The position numbers and the translations under genes were made by a program. Shown here piece by piece: positions 24,138-31,751 of a DNA stretch of 42,251 bases; position 1 is the first letter of the stretch, and each line of letters begins with the position of its first letter. Source of the stretch: JAUYQR01 sp031377265 (GTDB lineage Bacteria; Pseudomonadota; Alphaproteobacteria; Rhodobacterales; Rhodobacteraceae); assembly GCF_031377265.1 (NCBI RefSeq), contig NZ_JANMET010000001.1, forward strand, positions 1-42,251, given 5' to 3'. A model generated the notes under the pieces. That model had not been told where the DNA came from. It saw only the letters and a program-made list of their open reading frames with translations, and did no database searches.

Positions 24138-24686
24138 CCTGCCGCCTCGACTTTCTTCCTGCCGGCACTAGCGCTTGTGATCGGGGGCGCGAGGTCGGGC
24201 AAATCCACCTTCGCTGAACGCCTCATCACCGCCACCGCCCGCCCGCGCCGCTACATCGCCACCGCCGAGGCGTGGGATGACGAAATGCGCGACCGCATCA
24301 CCCGTCATCAGGCCGACCGTGGCCCCGCCTGGACCACCGTCGAAGCGCCCCTTGCCCTCGCCGACGCCCTCTCTGCCGCCCAGCCGGGCGAAGCCGTGCT
24401 TGTGGATTGCGCCACCCTTTGGCTGACCAACCATCTGCTTGCCGACCACGACCTTGATGCCGAAACCATCGCCTTGTGCGCAGCCCTTGCCACTTGCCGC
24501 GCACCCGTTGTCATCGTCACCAACGAAGTTGGCTGGGGCATAGTTCCCGACAATGCCTTGTCGCGCAGCTTCCGTGATGCGCAGGGCCGCCTGAACCAGA
24601 GGCTTGCCGCCGAAGCGGGCCTTGTCGTCACCGTCGTTGCGGGCCTGCCCCTCGTGCTCAAAGGTGCGCTGGAGGGGCTTTCTTGA
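24126..24686 (+). CDS. cobU: Adenosylcobinamide kinase / adenosylcobinamide-phosphate guanylyltransferase
   Basis: The 186-residue bifunctional enzyme phosphorylates adenosylcobinamide and attaches GMP in the assembly of vitamin B12. The P-loop is GGARSGKS (residues 20-27). RITRHQADRG holds the histidine (His61) guanylylated in relatives, and VTNEVGWGIVP is the conserved nucleotide-site stretch. The start is a GTG at 24126 with GGAG 7 bases upstream; an open frame continues upstream into the rpoH region without sense. It overlaps the next gene by 4 bases. Other cobalamin genes are not in the window, so it is probably a salvage or outlying member. Confidence 0.93.
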   Translation: MNGSPAASTFFLPALALVIGGARSGKSTFAERLITATARPRRYIATAEAWDDEMRDRITRHQADRGPAWTTVEAPLALADALSAAQPGEAVLVDCATLWLTNHLLADHDLDAETIALCAALATCRAPVVIVTNEVGWGIVPDNALSRSFRDAQGRLNQRLAAEAGLVVTVVAGLPLVLKGALEGLS

Positions 24687-25252
24687 CCCGCTTCTGGTGG
24701 GTGCGTCATGGCCCGACGCATACCAACGCCTTCGCCGGCTGGCGTGATATTCCGGCCGATCTGTCCGACACCGCCGCCCTTGCCCGGTTGAACGCATACC
24801 TGCCCGCACATGCGCCGGTGATTTCCTCTGACCTCGTCCGCGCCACAGCCACCGCCGACGCGCTGTGCCACGGCCGCCCCCGCCTGCCGCACGATCCCGC
24901 CCTGCGCGAGTTTCACTTTGGCGACTGGGACGGTCTTGGCTTTGCCGAGGTGTCAGATCGCTGGCCGGACCTAAGCCGCCAGTATTGGGAAGAACCGGGC
25001 CACGTCACGCCCCCCGGCGGCGAAAGCTGGCATGAGGCCGCGGCAAGGGTCGCGGCTGCAGTCACCCGCCTCCCCGCCCATCCCGACATAATCATCGTCG
25101 CCCATTTTGGCGTGATCCTGACGCAATATCAACGCTCTGCGGGCCTCACCCCGTATCAGGCGCTGGGTCAACGGATCGACAACCTCTCGGTCACCTGCCT
25201 TGCCCATGACGGCAACGACTGGACTGCCGCCAGCGTCAATCACCTTCCGTGA
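24683..25252 (+). CDS. Histidine phosphatase family protein (CobC-like)
   Basis: A 189-residue phosphoglycerate-mutase-like phosphatase. The phospho-histidine motif is VRHGPTHTN (Arg8, His9), the acidic partner lies in REFHFGDWDGL, and the second histidine in IIIVAHFGVIL. The start is TTG at 24683, supported by a strong GGAGGGG 5 bases upstream and by the overlap of TTG with the cobU stop (TTGA). This coupling suggests that it is alpha-ribazole phosphatase (CobC), which removes the 5'-phosphate in the lower-ligand branch of B12 synthesis. The family is broad, so that name rests on the neighbour. Confidence 0.85.
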   Translation: MTRFWWVRHGPTHTNAFAGWRDIPADLSDTAALARLNAYLPAHAPVISSDLVRATATADALCHGRPRLPHDPALREFHFGDWDGLGFAEVSDRWPDLSRQYWEEPGHVTPPGGESWHEAAARVAAAVTRLPAHPDIIIVAHFGVILTQYQRSAGLTPYQALGQRIDNLSVTCLAHDGNDWTAASVNHLP

Positions 25253-25330
25253 TGGCCTGCCCCACAAATCTTTGCTTTCCGATCCATCTGCATGTCGTTC
25301 ATATGCGGGCACACCGAAAGGACAGCATAA

Positions 25331-26203
25331 ATGACCTATGACCTCGTGATCGGCGACCGCGCCTATTCCAGTTGGTCCCTGCGCGGCTGGCTTCTTTTTG
25401 ACGCGTTCGGCATTCCGGTGAAAACCCACAGCGCTCGCCTTTACACAGACGAGCTGGCCACTGTCCTCAAGGATTATTTCCCCGCCCGCACCGCCCCCAC
25501 CATGCGCACCCCGGACGGCACCGTCGTCCCCGAAACCATCGCCATCGCCGAGGAACTGGCCTCCCGCCACCCCGACGCAGGCCTGTGGCCCGCCGACCCG
25601 CACGCCCGCGCCACCGCCCGGGTTCTGGCCGCCGAAATGCACGCGGGCTTTACCGCGCTGCGCAGCCACTGCCCGATGAACCTGCGCGCCAGCTACACCG
25701 ACTGCCAGCCGACCGAGGCCGTTCTGGCCGATCTCGCCCGCCTCGAAACCCTTTGGTCCTGGGCGCGCCAAACGACAAAATCCACCACCCCCTGGCTCTG
25801 CGGTGCCTATTCCGCCGCCGACGTGTTCTTCGCCCCGGTCGCGGGGCGCATCGCCGGCTACAACCTGCCCGTCGGCCCCGATGCGGCGATGTATGTCGCA
25901 GCGCATCTGTCGCACCCCTCGTTCCGCCGCTGGCGGGCGATGGGCATGATCGACGGTGCCGATCAAGACTTCTACCGCCGCGATTACCCCCGCCGCGACT
26001 GGCCCGGCCCGGTCCGCCTGCCCGCCCGCGCGATCCCCGGAACCGACACTGAAAATGCCGCCTGCCCCTATTCCGGCAAGCCTGTCACCCACGCGTTGGA
26101 GCTCTATGGCCGCCGCTTCGGCTTTTGCAACGCCGTCTGCCGCGACAAGACCGTGGCCGATGCCGATGCCTGGCCGAAGTTCATGGCTCTTTACCACTCG
26201 TAA
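25331..26203 (+). CDS. Glutathione S-transferase with cysteine-rich C-terminal extension
   Basis: A 290-residue protein. Residues 1 to about 80 form the thioredoxin-like GST domain (DLVIGDRAYSSWSLRGWLL; the glutathione loop contains TVVPETIAIAEEL). Residues 85 to about 225 form the helical domain. After this comes a tail of 46 residues, CPYSGKPVTHALELYGRR then FGFCNAVCRDK, with Cys245, Cys266, Cys270 and His254. The pattern resembles a YHS/TRASH-like metal-binding knuckle, which ordinary GSTs lack. AAGGA lies 8 bases before the ATG. It stands between the phosphatase gene (78 bases away) and yifB (43 bases). The substrate is unknown. Confidence 0.88.
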   Translation: MTYDLVIGDRAYSSWSLRGWLLFDAFGIPVKTHSARLYTDELATVLKDYFPARTAPTMRTPDGTVVPETIAIAEELASRHPDAGLWPADPHARATARVLAAEMHAGFTALRSHCPMNLRASYTDCQPTEAVLADLARLETLWSWARQTTKSTTPWLCGAYSAADVFFAPVAGRIAGYNLPVGPDAAMYVAAHLSHPSFRRWRAMGMIDGADQDFYRRDYPRRDWPGPVRLPARAIPGTDTENAACPYSGKPVTHALELYGRRFGFCNAVCRDKTVADADAWPKFMALYHS

Positions 26204-26221
26204 ACCATTCCGCCCTACCCG

Positions 26222-26236
26222 TTAACCAAGCTTAAC
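26222..26236 (+). promoter_or_regulatory. CtrA-like motif in front of yifB/comM
   Basis: TTAA-CCAAGC-TTAAC lies 11 to 25 bases upstream of the start codon. The CtrA consensus is TTAA-N7-TTAA; here the spacer is 6. The same bases form the inverted repeat GTTAA/TTAAC (26221-26236). In Rhodobacter capsulatus competence genes including comM are under CtrA, which makes the site worth noting. Confidence 0.3.
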
Positions 26237-26246
26237 GGGGGCAGGA

Positions 26247-27761
26247 ATGATCGCACGGGCCTACACGGTGGCCTTCGAAGGGGTCGAGGCGCGCATTGTC
26301 GAAGTGCAATGCGCGCTGTCGGCTGGTGTGCCCGCCTTCAACCTCGTGGGCCTGCCCGACAAGGCAGTGTCCGAGGCCAAGGAACGCGTCCGCGCCGCCC
26401 TGCAATCGATGTCGATCGCCCTGCCGTCCAAGCGCATCACCGTCAACCTCTCGCCTGCCGACCTGCCCAAGGAAGGCTCACACTTCGACCTGCCAATTGC
26501 CCTGGCCCTGCTCGCCGCCCTCGACATCATCCCGAAAGACGAGGTCGAGGGCGTGGTGGCCTTGGGCGAATTGTCCCTCGACGGCCGCCTCGTGCCCGTG
26601 ATCGGCGCGCTGCCCGCAGCGATGGCTGCAGCACTGGACGACCGCGCGCTCCTTTGCCCCAAGGCTTGCGGGGCCGAGGCTGCATGGGTCGGCGCAACGC
26701 AAGTTCTCGCCGCCGCCTCGCTGGAAGAGGTGGTGCGCCATTACAGCGGCCAATCCCCGCTGACACCAGCCGAAGCGGGCGAAGTGCTGCCCCCGGATTT
26801 CAGCCGTGATTTCAGCGAGGTAAAGGGTCAGGAACGCGCCAAACGCGCCTTGGAAATTGCCGCCGCCGGCCGCCATCATGCCCTGCTGATCGGCACGCCG
26901 GGGTCTGGCAAATCCATGCTGGCCGCGCGCCTGCCCAGCATCCTGCCGCCGCTTTCGGCCACCGAGGCACTGGAGACCTCGATGATCCATTCCCTTGCGG
27001 GCTTGCTCAGCGAAGGCGGCATCTCGCGCCAGCGCCCGTTCCGCGAACCGCACCACACTGCCTCGATGGCCGCCATTGTCGGCGGTGGCAAAGGCGCTAA
27101 ACCGGGCGAGATCAGCCTTGCCCATAACGGCGTCCTCTTCCTCGACGAATTCCCGGAATTTCCCCGCGCCGTCCTCGAAACCCTGCGCCAACCGATTGAA
27201 ACCGGCACCGTCATGGTGGCCCGCGCCAATGCCCACATCCGCTATCCCTGCCGGTTCCTCCTGATCGCCGCTGCAAACCCCTGCAAATGCGGCTACCTGT
27301 CCGATCCGGCCCGCGCCTGCGCCCGCGTGCCATTGTGTGGCGAAGATTACCTTGGCCGCATTTCCGGCCCCTTGATGGACCGTTTCGATCTGCGGGTCGA
27401 AGTCCCACCCGTGGCCTATTCCGACCTCGACCTGCCCGCAAACGGCGAATCTTCCGCCATCGTGGCCGCCCGAGTTGCCACTGCCCGCGCCGTACAGACC
27501 AATCGCTTCGCCGATCACCCCGACGCCCGGGTCAACGCCGATCTGGAAGGCGCGCTGCTCGAGGAGGTGGCCACCCCCGATGCCGAAGGCAAGGCCCTGA
27601 TCGCCCGCGTCGCCGAACGCTTCGGCCTGTCGGCGCGGGGCTATCACCGGGTGCTGCGCGTGGCCCGCACCATCGCCGATCTGGCGGGTTCAGATCAGGT
27701 CCGCCAGCCGCACGTGGCCGAAGCGGTCAGCTTCCGCCTTGCCGTAGGGGTGAAAGGCTAG
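26247..27761 (+). CDS. comM: YifB/ComM family Mg-chelatase-like AAA+ ATPase
   Basis: A 504-residue protein. Residues 1 to about 170 form the ChlI-type N-domain (AFNLVGLPDKAVSEAKERVRAAL; INLSPAD-like NLSPADLPKEGSHFDLPIAL). The AAA+ core follows with Walker A GTPGSGKS near 215-222 and Walker B-type NGVLFLDEFPEF. CGYLSDP and CARVPLCG carry cysteines typical of the family, and the C-terminal part ends in a Mg_chelatase_C helix bundle. ComM is a branch-migration helicase needed for integration of DNA taken up by transformation. In this bacterial group it may also act in gene-transfer-agent recipients. It is not a chlorophyll magnesium chelatase subunit. Confidence 0.93.
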   Translation: MIARAYTVAFEGVEARIVEVQCALSAGVPAFNLVGLPDKAVSEAKERVRAALQSMSIALPSKRITVNLSPADLPKEGSHFDLPIALALLAALDIIPKDEVEGVVALGELSLDGRLVPVIGALPAAMAAALDDRALLCPKACGAEAAWVGATQVLAAASLEEVVRHYSGQSPLTPAEAGEVLPPDFSRDFSEVKGQERAKRALEIAAAGRHHALLIGTPGSGKSMLAARLPSILPPLSATEALETSMIHSLAGLLSEGGISRQRPFREPHHTASMAAIVGGGKGAKPGEISLAHNGVLFLDEFPEFPRAVLETLRQPIETGTVMVARANAHIRYPCRFLLIAAANPCKCGYLSDPARACARVPLCGEDYLGRISGPLMDRFDLRVEVPPVAYSDLDLPANGESSAIVAARVATARAVQTNRFADHPDARVNADLEGALLEEVATPDAEGKALIARVAERFGLSARGYHRVLRVARTIADLAGSDQVRQPHVAEAVSFRLAVGVKG

Positions 27762-28225
27762 CACCCCGCTGCAAGGTAGGGTGCCAAGCCATGTCTTCAG
27801 AACATGTAGGACACCGCGCGTCCGTGTCCGTCGATGAACGGGCCGGTTGGTTCAGAGCTGTTGTTGAACACTCCAAAGCCAACGCCGAAGTAAGCCACAA
27901 CTTCTGCGGCGGTTGACTATGAGGCGCACCCGGAAGGACCGCTGCAGATCAGAAATGTTTCGCGTCTTCTCCTGACTTCCCCGGTTGCACATCCGAAGAC
28001 TTGCCTGAGATCAACCACCAAGCATGCCACGCTGCAGATACGCTCTTACGTGGATCTCCAGCCCGTCAGGGTTTGAAGGTGAGCGGACAGACCGCGGTCC
28101 CGCGGCACCCGGGCAGCATCAGCCAAAAATCGGCGCAGGCAGGGGCATAAACCTTAACAGTTTCCTAAAGTGAAAATCTAACCCATTGATTCTATTGATA
28201 CGCGAAGGCTGTCCACGCGTGGACA
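27762..28225. other. Non-coding region between convergent comM and gshB
   Basis: These 464 bases contain no gene I can support. On the minus strand at about 27793-27912 a short open stretch ends in GRAVSYMF before a stop and carries YFGVGFGVFNN; it has a stop just upstream, so it could be the remnant of a beta-barrel or other protein, or chance. Bases 28147-28203 are notably AT-rich compared with the window. A perfect 16-base palindrome closes the region at 28210-28225. Confidence 0.5.
28210..28225. repeat. Perfect 16-base palindrome abutting the gshB stop codon
   Basis: TGTCCACGCGTGGACA is its own reverse complement and touches the gshB stop codon (28226-28228). No T-run follows on the minus strand. 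It could be a protein binding site or a transcript 3' end structure. Confidence 0.7.
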
Positions 28226-29170
28226 TCACCCCCGCCGCTTCGCCTCGATCACTTCCCAGATCCGCGCCGCAGCATTGGTCCCGTCGAACCTTTCCAGCTC
28301 CTGCAACCCGGTGGGCGAGGTCACGTTTATCTCGGTCAGCCAGTCCCCGATCACGTCGATCCCCACGAAAACCTGCCCCTTCTCGCGCAGCACCGGCCCG
28401 ATCCGCGCGCAAATCTCCAGATCCCGCGCGGTCAGCCCCACCTTCTCCGGCCGCCCCCCCGCGTGCATGTTCGACCGGGTCTCCCCGTCCTGCGGCACCC
28501 GGTTGATCGCCCCGACCGGCTCGCCATCCACCAGGATCACCCGCTTGTCCCCTTTGGAAACGGCGGGCAGGAATTTCTGCACGATCAGCGGCTCCCGGTT
28601 CATCCCCATGAACATCTCATGTAAGGACGACAGGTTGCGATCGTTCGGGTCCAGCCGGAACACCCCCGCCCCGCCATTGCCGTACAGCGGCTTGAGAATG
28701 ATATCCCCGTGGCGCGCTTTGAACGCCCGGATCGTCGCCAGATCGCGGGCAATCGCGGTGGGCGGCGTCAGGTCGGGAAAGCGAAGCACCAGCAGCTTCT
28801 CGGGGCTGTTGCGCACCCAGAAGGGGTCATTCACCACCAGGGTCTTCGGGTGGATCATCTCCAGCAGATGCGTGGTGGTGATGTAACCCATGTCGAACGG
28901 CGGATCCTGCCGCAGCCAGACTACGTCATAGTCCCCCAGATCTACCTCGATCTCCGCGCCGTAGGTCACGTGATTGCCCACTTCACGGCGCAGCTCGATC
29001 GGCCAGCCGCGCGCCATGACCCGGCCTTCGACAAACGCAAGCCGGTCGGGCGTGTAGAAAAACAGCGAATGCCCCCGCGCCTGCGCCTCAAGGGCAATCC
29101 GAAACGTGCTGTCGGCGTTGATGTTGACCGACCCGATCGGGTCCATCTGCAGGGCAACTTTCAAAGACAT
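28226..29170 (-). CDS. gshB: Glutathione synthetase
   Basis: The 314-residue ATP-grasp enzyme joins gamma-glutamylcysteine and glycine. Typical stretches are ALQMDPIGSVNINADSTFRI at the N-terminus, VWLRQDPPFDMGYITTTHLLE, ILKPLYGNGGAGVFRL (ATP-grasp loop), RVILVDGEPVGAINRVPQ and EINVTSPTGLQE near the C-terminus. Length agrees with E. coli GshB. The ATG at 29170 is preceded by GGAGAA; an in-frame ATG at 29209 is rejected because the family starts at the later one. It follows yraN by 57 bases on the same strand, and the rsmI-yraN-gshB order is common in this family. Confidence 0.95.
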   Translation of the reverse strand: MSLKVALQMDPIGSVNINADSTFRIALEAQARGHSLFFYTPDRLAFVEGRVMARGWPIELRREVGNHVTYGAEIEVDLGDYDVVWLRQDPPFDMGYITTTHLLEMIHPKTLVVNDPFWVRNSPEKLLVLRFPDLTPPTAIARDLATIRAFKARHGDIILKPLYGNGGAGVFRLDPNDRNLSSLHEMFMGMNREPLIVQKFLPAVSKGDKRVILVDGEPVGAINRVPQDGETRSNMHAGGRPEKVGLTARDLEICARIGPVLREKGQVFVGIDVIGDWLTEINVTSPTGLQELERFDGTNAAARIWEVIEAKRRG

Positions 29171-29227
29171 CGCTTTCTCCGCGTAGTTTGGACGCCTTTG
29201 ATGGCCCAACCCGGCGGCAGATGCAAT

Positions 29228-29581
29228 TCAGCCGGCGAAGGCATTCTCGATGATTTCGATCCGGCCGGTGCCATCGACCAGCGCCAGATCAATCCGGATG
29301 TCGGTGAGTTGCCCCTTCGGCTCGCCAGCCAGAAACTCGGTCGCGGTGTCGCAAATGCGGGCAATCTGGCCGACCGACAAATGTGCGGCGGCCCACTGAT
29401 GGGTCTTACTGCTTTTGACCTCGATGAAAATCACCTCGTCGCCGCGCCGACCAATCAGGTCAATCTCGCCGCGAGTGCCGCGCCAACGGCGAGCGCAAAT
29501 CTCGATCCCGATCCGCGCATAGTGGCGCACCACCTGATCCTCGGCGGCAAGCCCCGCGTGGTAGGAGGTAAGCCCGCTCAT
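29228..29581 (-). CDS. YraN family protein (UPF0102, endonuclease-like)
   Basis: A 117-residue protein with the YraN pattern: GLAAEDQVVRHYARIG, RRWRGTRGEIDLIGRRGDEVIFIEVKS and AAHLSVGQIARI. The GEIDLI...FIEVKS part is the acidic core of the restriction-endonuclease-like fold (Glu, Asp, Glu-x-Lys). Biological role is not settled; a part in DNA handling is suspected. It overlaps rsmI by 4 bases (ATGA). In E. coli yraL (rsmI), yraM (lpoA) and yraN are adjacent too, and all three are together here. Confidence 0.9.
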   Translation of the reverse strand: MSGLTSYHAGLAAEDQVVRHYARIGIEICARRWRGTRGEIDLIGRRGDEVIFIEVKSSKTHQWAAAHLSVGQIARICDTATEFLAGEPKGQLTDIRIDLALVDGTGRIEIIENAFAG

Positions 29582-30468
29582 TCCCGCTGCCGTTTCAGGG
29601 CAAGCTGATAGACCTCGCGCCGGGGCAGGCCAAAGGCTTCGGCGACCAGTGCCGACGCGTCCTTCATGGTCATCCCTTCCATTGCTTTGCCCAACGCCGC
29701 CTCCAGTGCCCCTGCCTCTGCGGGGGCTTCTTTCGCCCGGTCCACCAGCACCACGATCTCGCCCTTTGGCGAGCGGGTCGAAAATGCTTCGGCCAGATCA
29801 GCCAGACACCCGCGCGTCGTTTCTTCGAACTTCTTGGTCATTTCACGGCAAACGACGGCCTCGCGTGCGCCCCCCAAGCATTCCGCCAGATCTTCTAACA
29901 AACTGTGAACGCGTTTGGGACTTTCGTAAAAGATCAGTGTTGCTTGCACCGGTTTCAACTCGGCCAGAAAGGCGTGTCGGGCGGAACGGGTGGTCGGAGG
30001 AAAGCCCGCAAACAGGAAACGGTCCGACGGCAAGCCCGAGACGGTCAGCGCGCAGATCGCGGCACACGGCCCAGGTGCAGCCAGTATCGGCAGCCCTTCC
30101 GCCACGACCGCACGCGCCAGCACAAAGCCGGGGTCCGATATCAGCGGCGTGCCCGCCTCGGAGGCATAGGCAACCGACTTGCCTTCGCGCAGCGCCGCCA
30201 GCAGGCGGGCGAGGACGGCGTCACCGCTGTGTTCGTGATATGAAATCACCTGTCGCGTGCCCAAGGCCACGCCATGAATCTCCATCAGGTGCCGCAGAGT
30301 GCGCGTGTCTTCAGCCACCAGCAGATCCGCGCCCGCCAGAACATCCAACGCACGCAGAGTGATATCCCGCGCGGCACCAATGGGCGTCGACACGAAGTGC
30401 AGCCCCGGCGAAACAGGGCGGAGGGCTGGCTGATCACCGCCAGAAGCTGTCCAATTGGGCTGCCTCAC
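29578..30468 (-). CDS. rsmI: 16S rRNA (cytidine-1402-2'-O)-methyltransferase
   Basis: The 296-residue protein is a tetrapyrrole-methylase-fold enzyme that methylates C1402 of 16S rRNA in the decoding centre. Seen are LHFVSTPIGAARDITLRAL, LLVAEDTRTLRHLMEIHG, YASEAGTPLISDPGFVLAR, PSDRFLFAGFPP and YESPKRV. The start is GTG at 30468 with GGAAG 7 bases upstream. It is divergent from lpoA, with 70 bases between the starts that must hold both promoters; I cannot place these with confidence. Confidence 0.93.
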   Translation of the reverse strand: MRQPNWTASGGDQPALRPVSPGLHFVSTPIGAARDITLRALDVLAGADLLVAEDTRTLRHLMEIHGVALGTRQVISYHEHSGDAVLARLLAALREGKSVAYASEAGTPLISDPGFVLARAVVAEGLPILAAPGPCAAICALTVSGLPSDRFLFAGFPPTTRSARHAFLAELKPVQATLIFYESPKRVHSLLEDLAECLGGAREAVVCREMTKKFEETTRGCLADLAEAFSTRSPKGEIVVLVDRAKEAPAEAGALEAALGKAMEGMTMKDASALVAEAFGLPRREVYQLALKRQRE

Positions 30469-30538
30469 AAGTTTACTTCCCTTCCCGAACCAACTAACTT
30501 GGCCCGTGTTGCCGTGTCTCTGTAAGTGAGGAAGTACT

Positions 30539-31708
30539 ATGTTGTCCGCAATTCATCGGGCCCGCAAGTCGCTGGCTGGCTTTGCTCTTGTGTTGATTGC
30601 GATGATGCTTTCGGCGTGTGTGCCCTCACGCGGGCCGGTCAGCGAGCCGGGCAGCGGCGGCTCGGTGCAGGTGGCGCTGCTGATCCCGTCGGGCTCAGGC
30701 TCGGCCACAGATGAGGTTTTCGGGCAAAACCTTGAAAACGCAGCCCGCTTAGCAATGGCCGATTTGTCGGGTGTCACCATTGATTTGCGGGTCTACAAGA
30801 CCGGCGGCAGCCCTGCGGCGGCCCGTGCAATGGCAATTCAGGCTGTCGACGAGGGGGCAAAGATCATCCTCGGCCCGTTTTATTCCGAAGAGGCAAACGC
30901 GGCTGGTGCAGCGGTGGCGCCGCGCGGGGTGAACGTACTTGCCTTTTCGAACAACGCGGCCATCGCCGGTGGCAATGTCTTCGTGCTGGGCCAAACCTTT
31001 GAGAACACCGCGCGTCGGTTGGCGACCTATGCGGTGCGCAACGGCAAGAACAAGGTTCTCATCGTTCACGACCAGAACCTGGCCGGCAACGTTGGCCGCA
31101 CCGCGATTGAAGGTGGAATTGCAGCGGCAGGGGGAAGCGTTGTTGGCGTAACCTCTTATGAATTCTCGCAAAACGGCATTGCGCAGACTGCGGCAGGGAT
31201 TGTGCAGAAGGCGCAGTCTTCGGGTGCCAACGCCGTATTCCTGACGGCGGATACGGTTGGGGCATTGCCTTTGGTCACGCAACTGCTGGCCGAAAACGGG
31301 CTGAGCCGGACATCGGCGCAACTCATCGGCCTGACCCGCTGGGATGTTCCGGCAGCAACGCTTTCGCTGCCGGGAGTGCAGGGGGGCTGGTTCGCGATGC
31401 CTGATCCGGGTCTCTCCAGCCAGTTCCAGGCCAGATACCAGGCCGCATACGGGTCGCCGCCAGTGCAGGTGGCAGGCCTTGCCTATGACGGCATTGCGGC
31501 CATCGGCGCGTTGGTGCGACAGGGCAAGGCCGATGCGCTGACCCAAGCCGAGCTGACGCAGGGTGCAGGTTTTGTGGGCGTTTCGGGCATCTTCCGCTTC
31601 CTTCCGAATGGCACCAACGAACGAGGCTTGGCCGTGGCGCAGATCAGCAACAATCAGGTTGTGGTGATTGACCCAAGCCCCCGCAGCTTTTCCGGTGCCG
31701 GGTTCTGA
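30539..31708 (+). CDS. lpoA: Penicillin-binding protein activator LpoA-like lipoprotein
   Basis: The 389-residue protein begins with a lipoprotein signal (hydrophobic 12-24, lipobox LSAC, Cys27). Residues about 40-370 form a periplasmic-binding-protein (leucine-binding) fold: VALLIPSGSGSATDEVFGQNLENAARLAM, AKIILGPFYSEEANAAG, VNVLAFSNN and LAYDGIAAIGALVRQG. This is the C-terminal domain of LpoA/YraM, which activates the PBP1A transpeptidase. The long N-terminal TPR domain of E. coli LpoA is missing, as is usual in alphaproteobacteria. GAGGAAG precedes the ATG. Its location next to rsmI and yraN supports the name; an amino-acid binding role is less likely because the protein is lipid-anchored and stands without transport genes. 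Confidence 0.87.
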   Translation: MLSAIHRARKSLAGFALVLIAMMLSACVPSRGPVSEPGSGGSVQVALLIPSGSGSATDEVFGQNLENAARLAMADLSGVTIDLRVYKTGGSPAAARAMAIQAVDEGAKIILGPFYSEEANAAGAAVAPRGVNVLAFSNNAAIAGGNVFVLGQTFENTARRLATYAVRNGKNKVLIVHDQNLAGNVGRTAIEGGIAAAGGSVVGVTSYEFSQNGIAQTAAGIVQKAQSSGANAVFLTADTVGALPLVTQLLAENGLSRTSAQLIGLTRWDVPAATLSLPGVQGGWFAMPDPGLSSQFQARYQAAYGSPPVQVAGLAYDGIAAIGALVRQGKADALTQAELTQGAGFVGVSGIFRFLPNGTNERGLAVAQISNNQVVVIDPSPRSFSGAGF

Positions 31709-31751
31709 CGGCGCGCGGGCCATTTAACCCACCACAGGGGTCAGAGCGAGA

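Noticed and set aside
28185..28201. TTGAT-N4-TTGAT as an FNR site after gshB
   Set aside because: The second half is a direct and not an inverted copy, so it lacks the symmetry an FNR dimer needs, and it lies downstream of both convergent genes.
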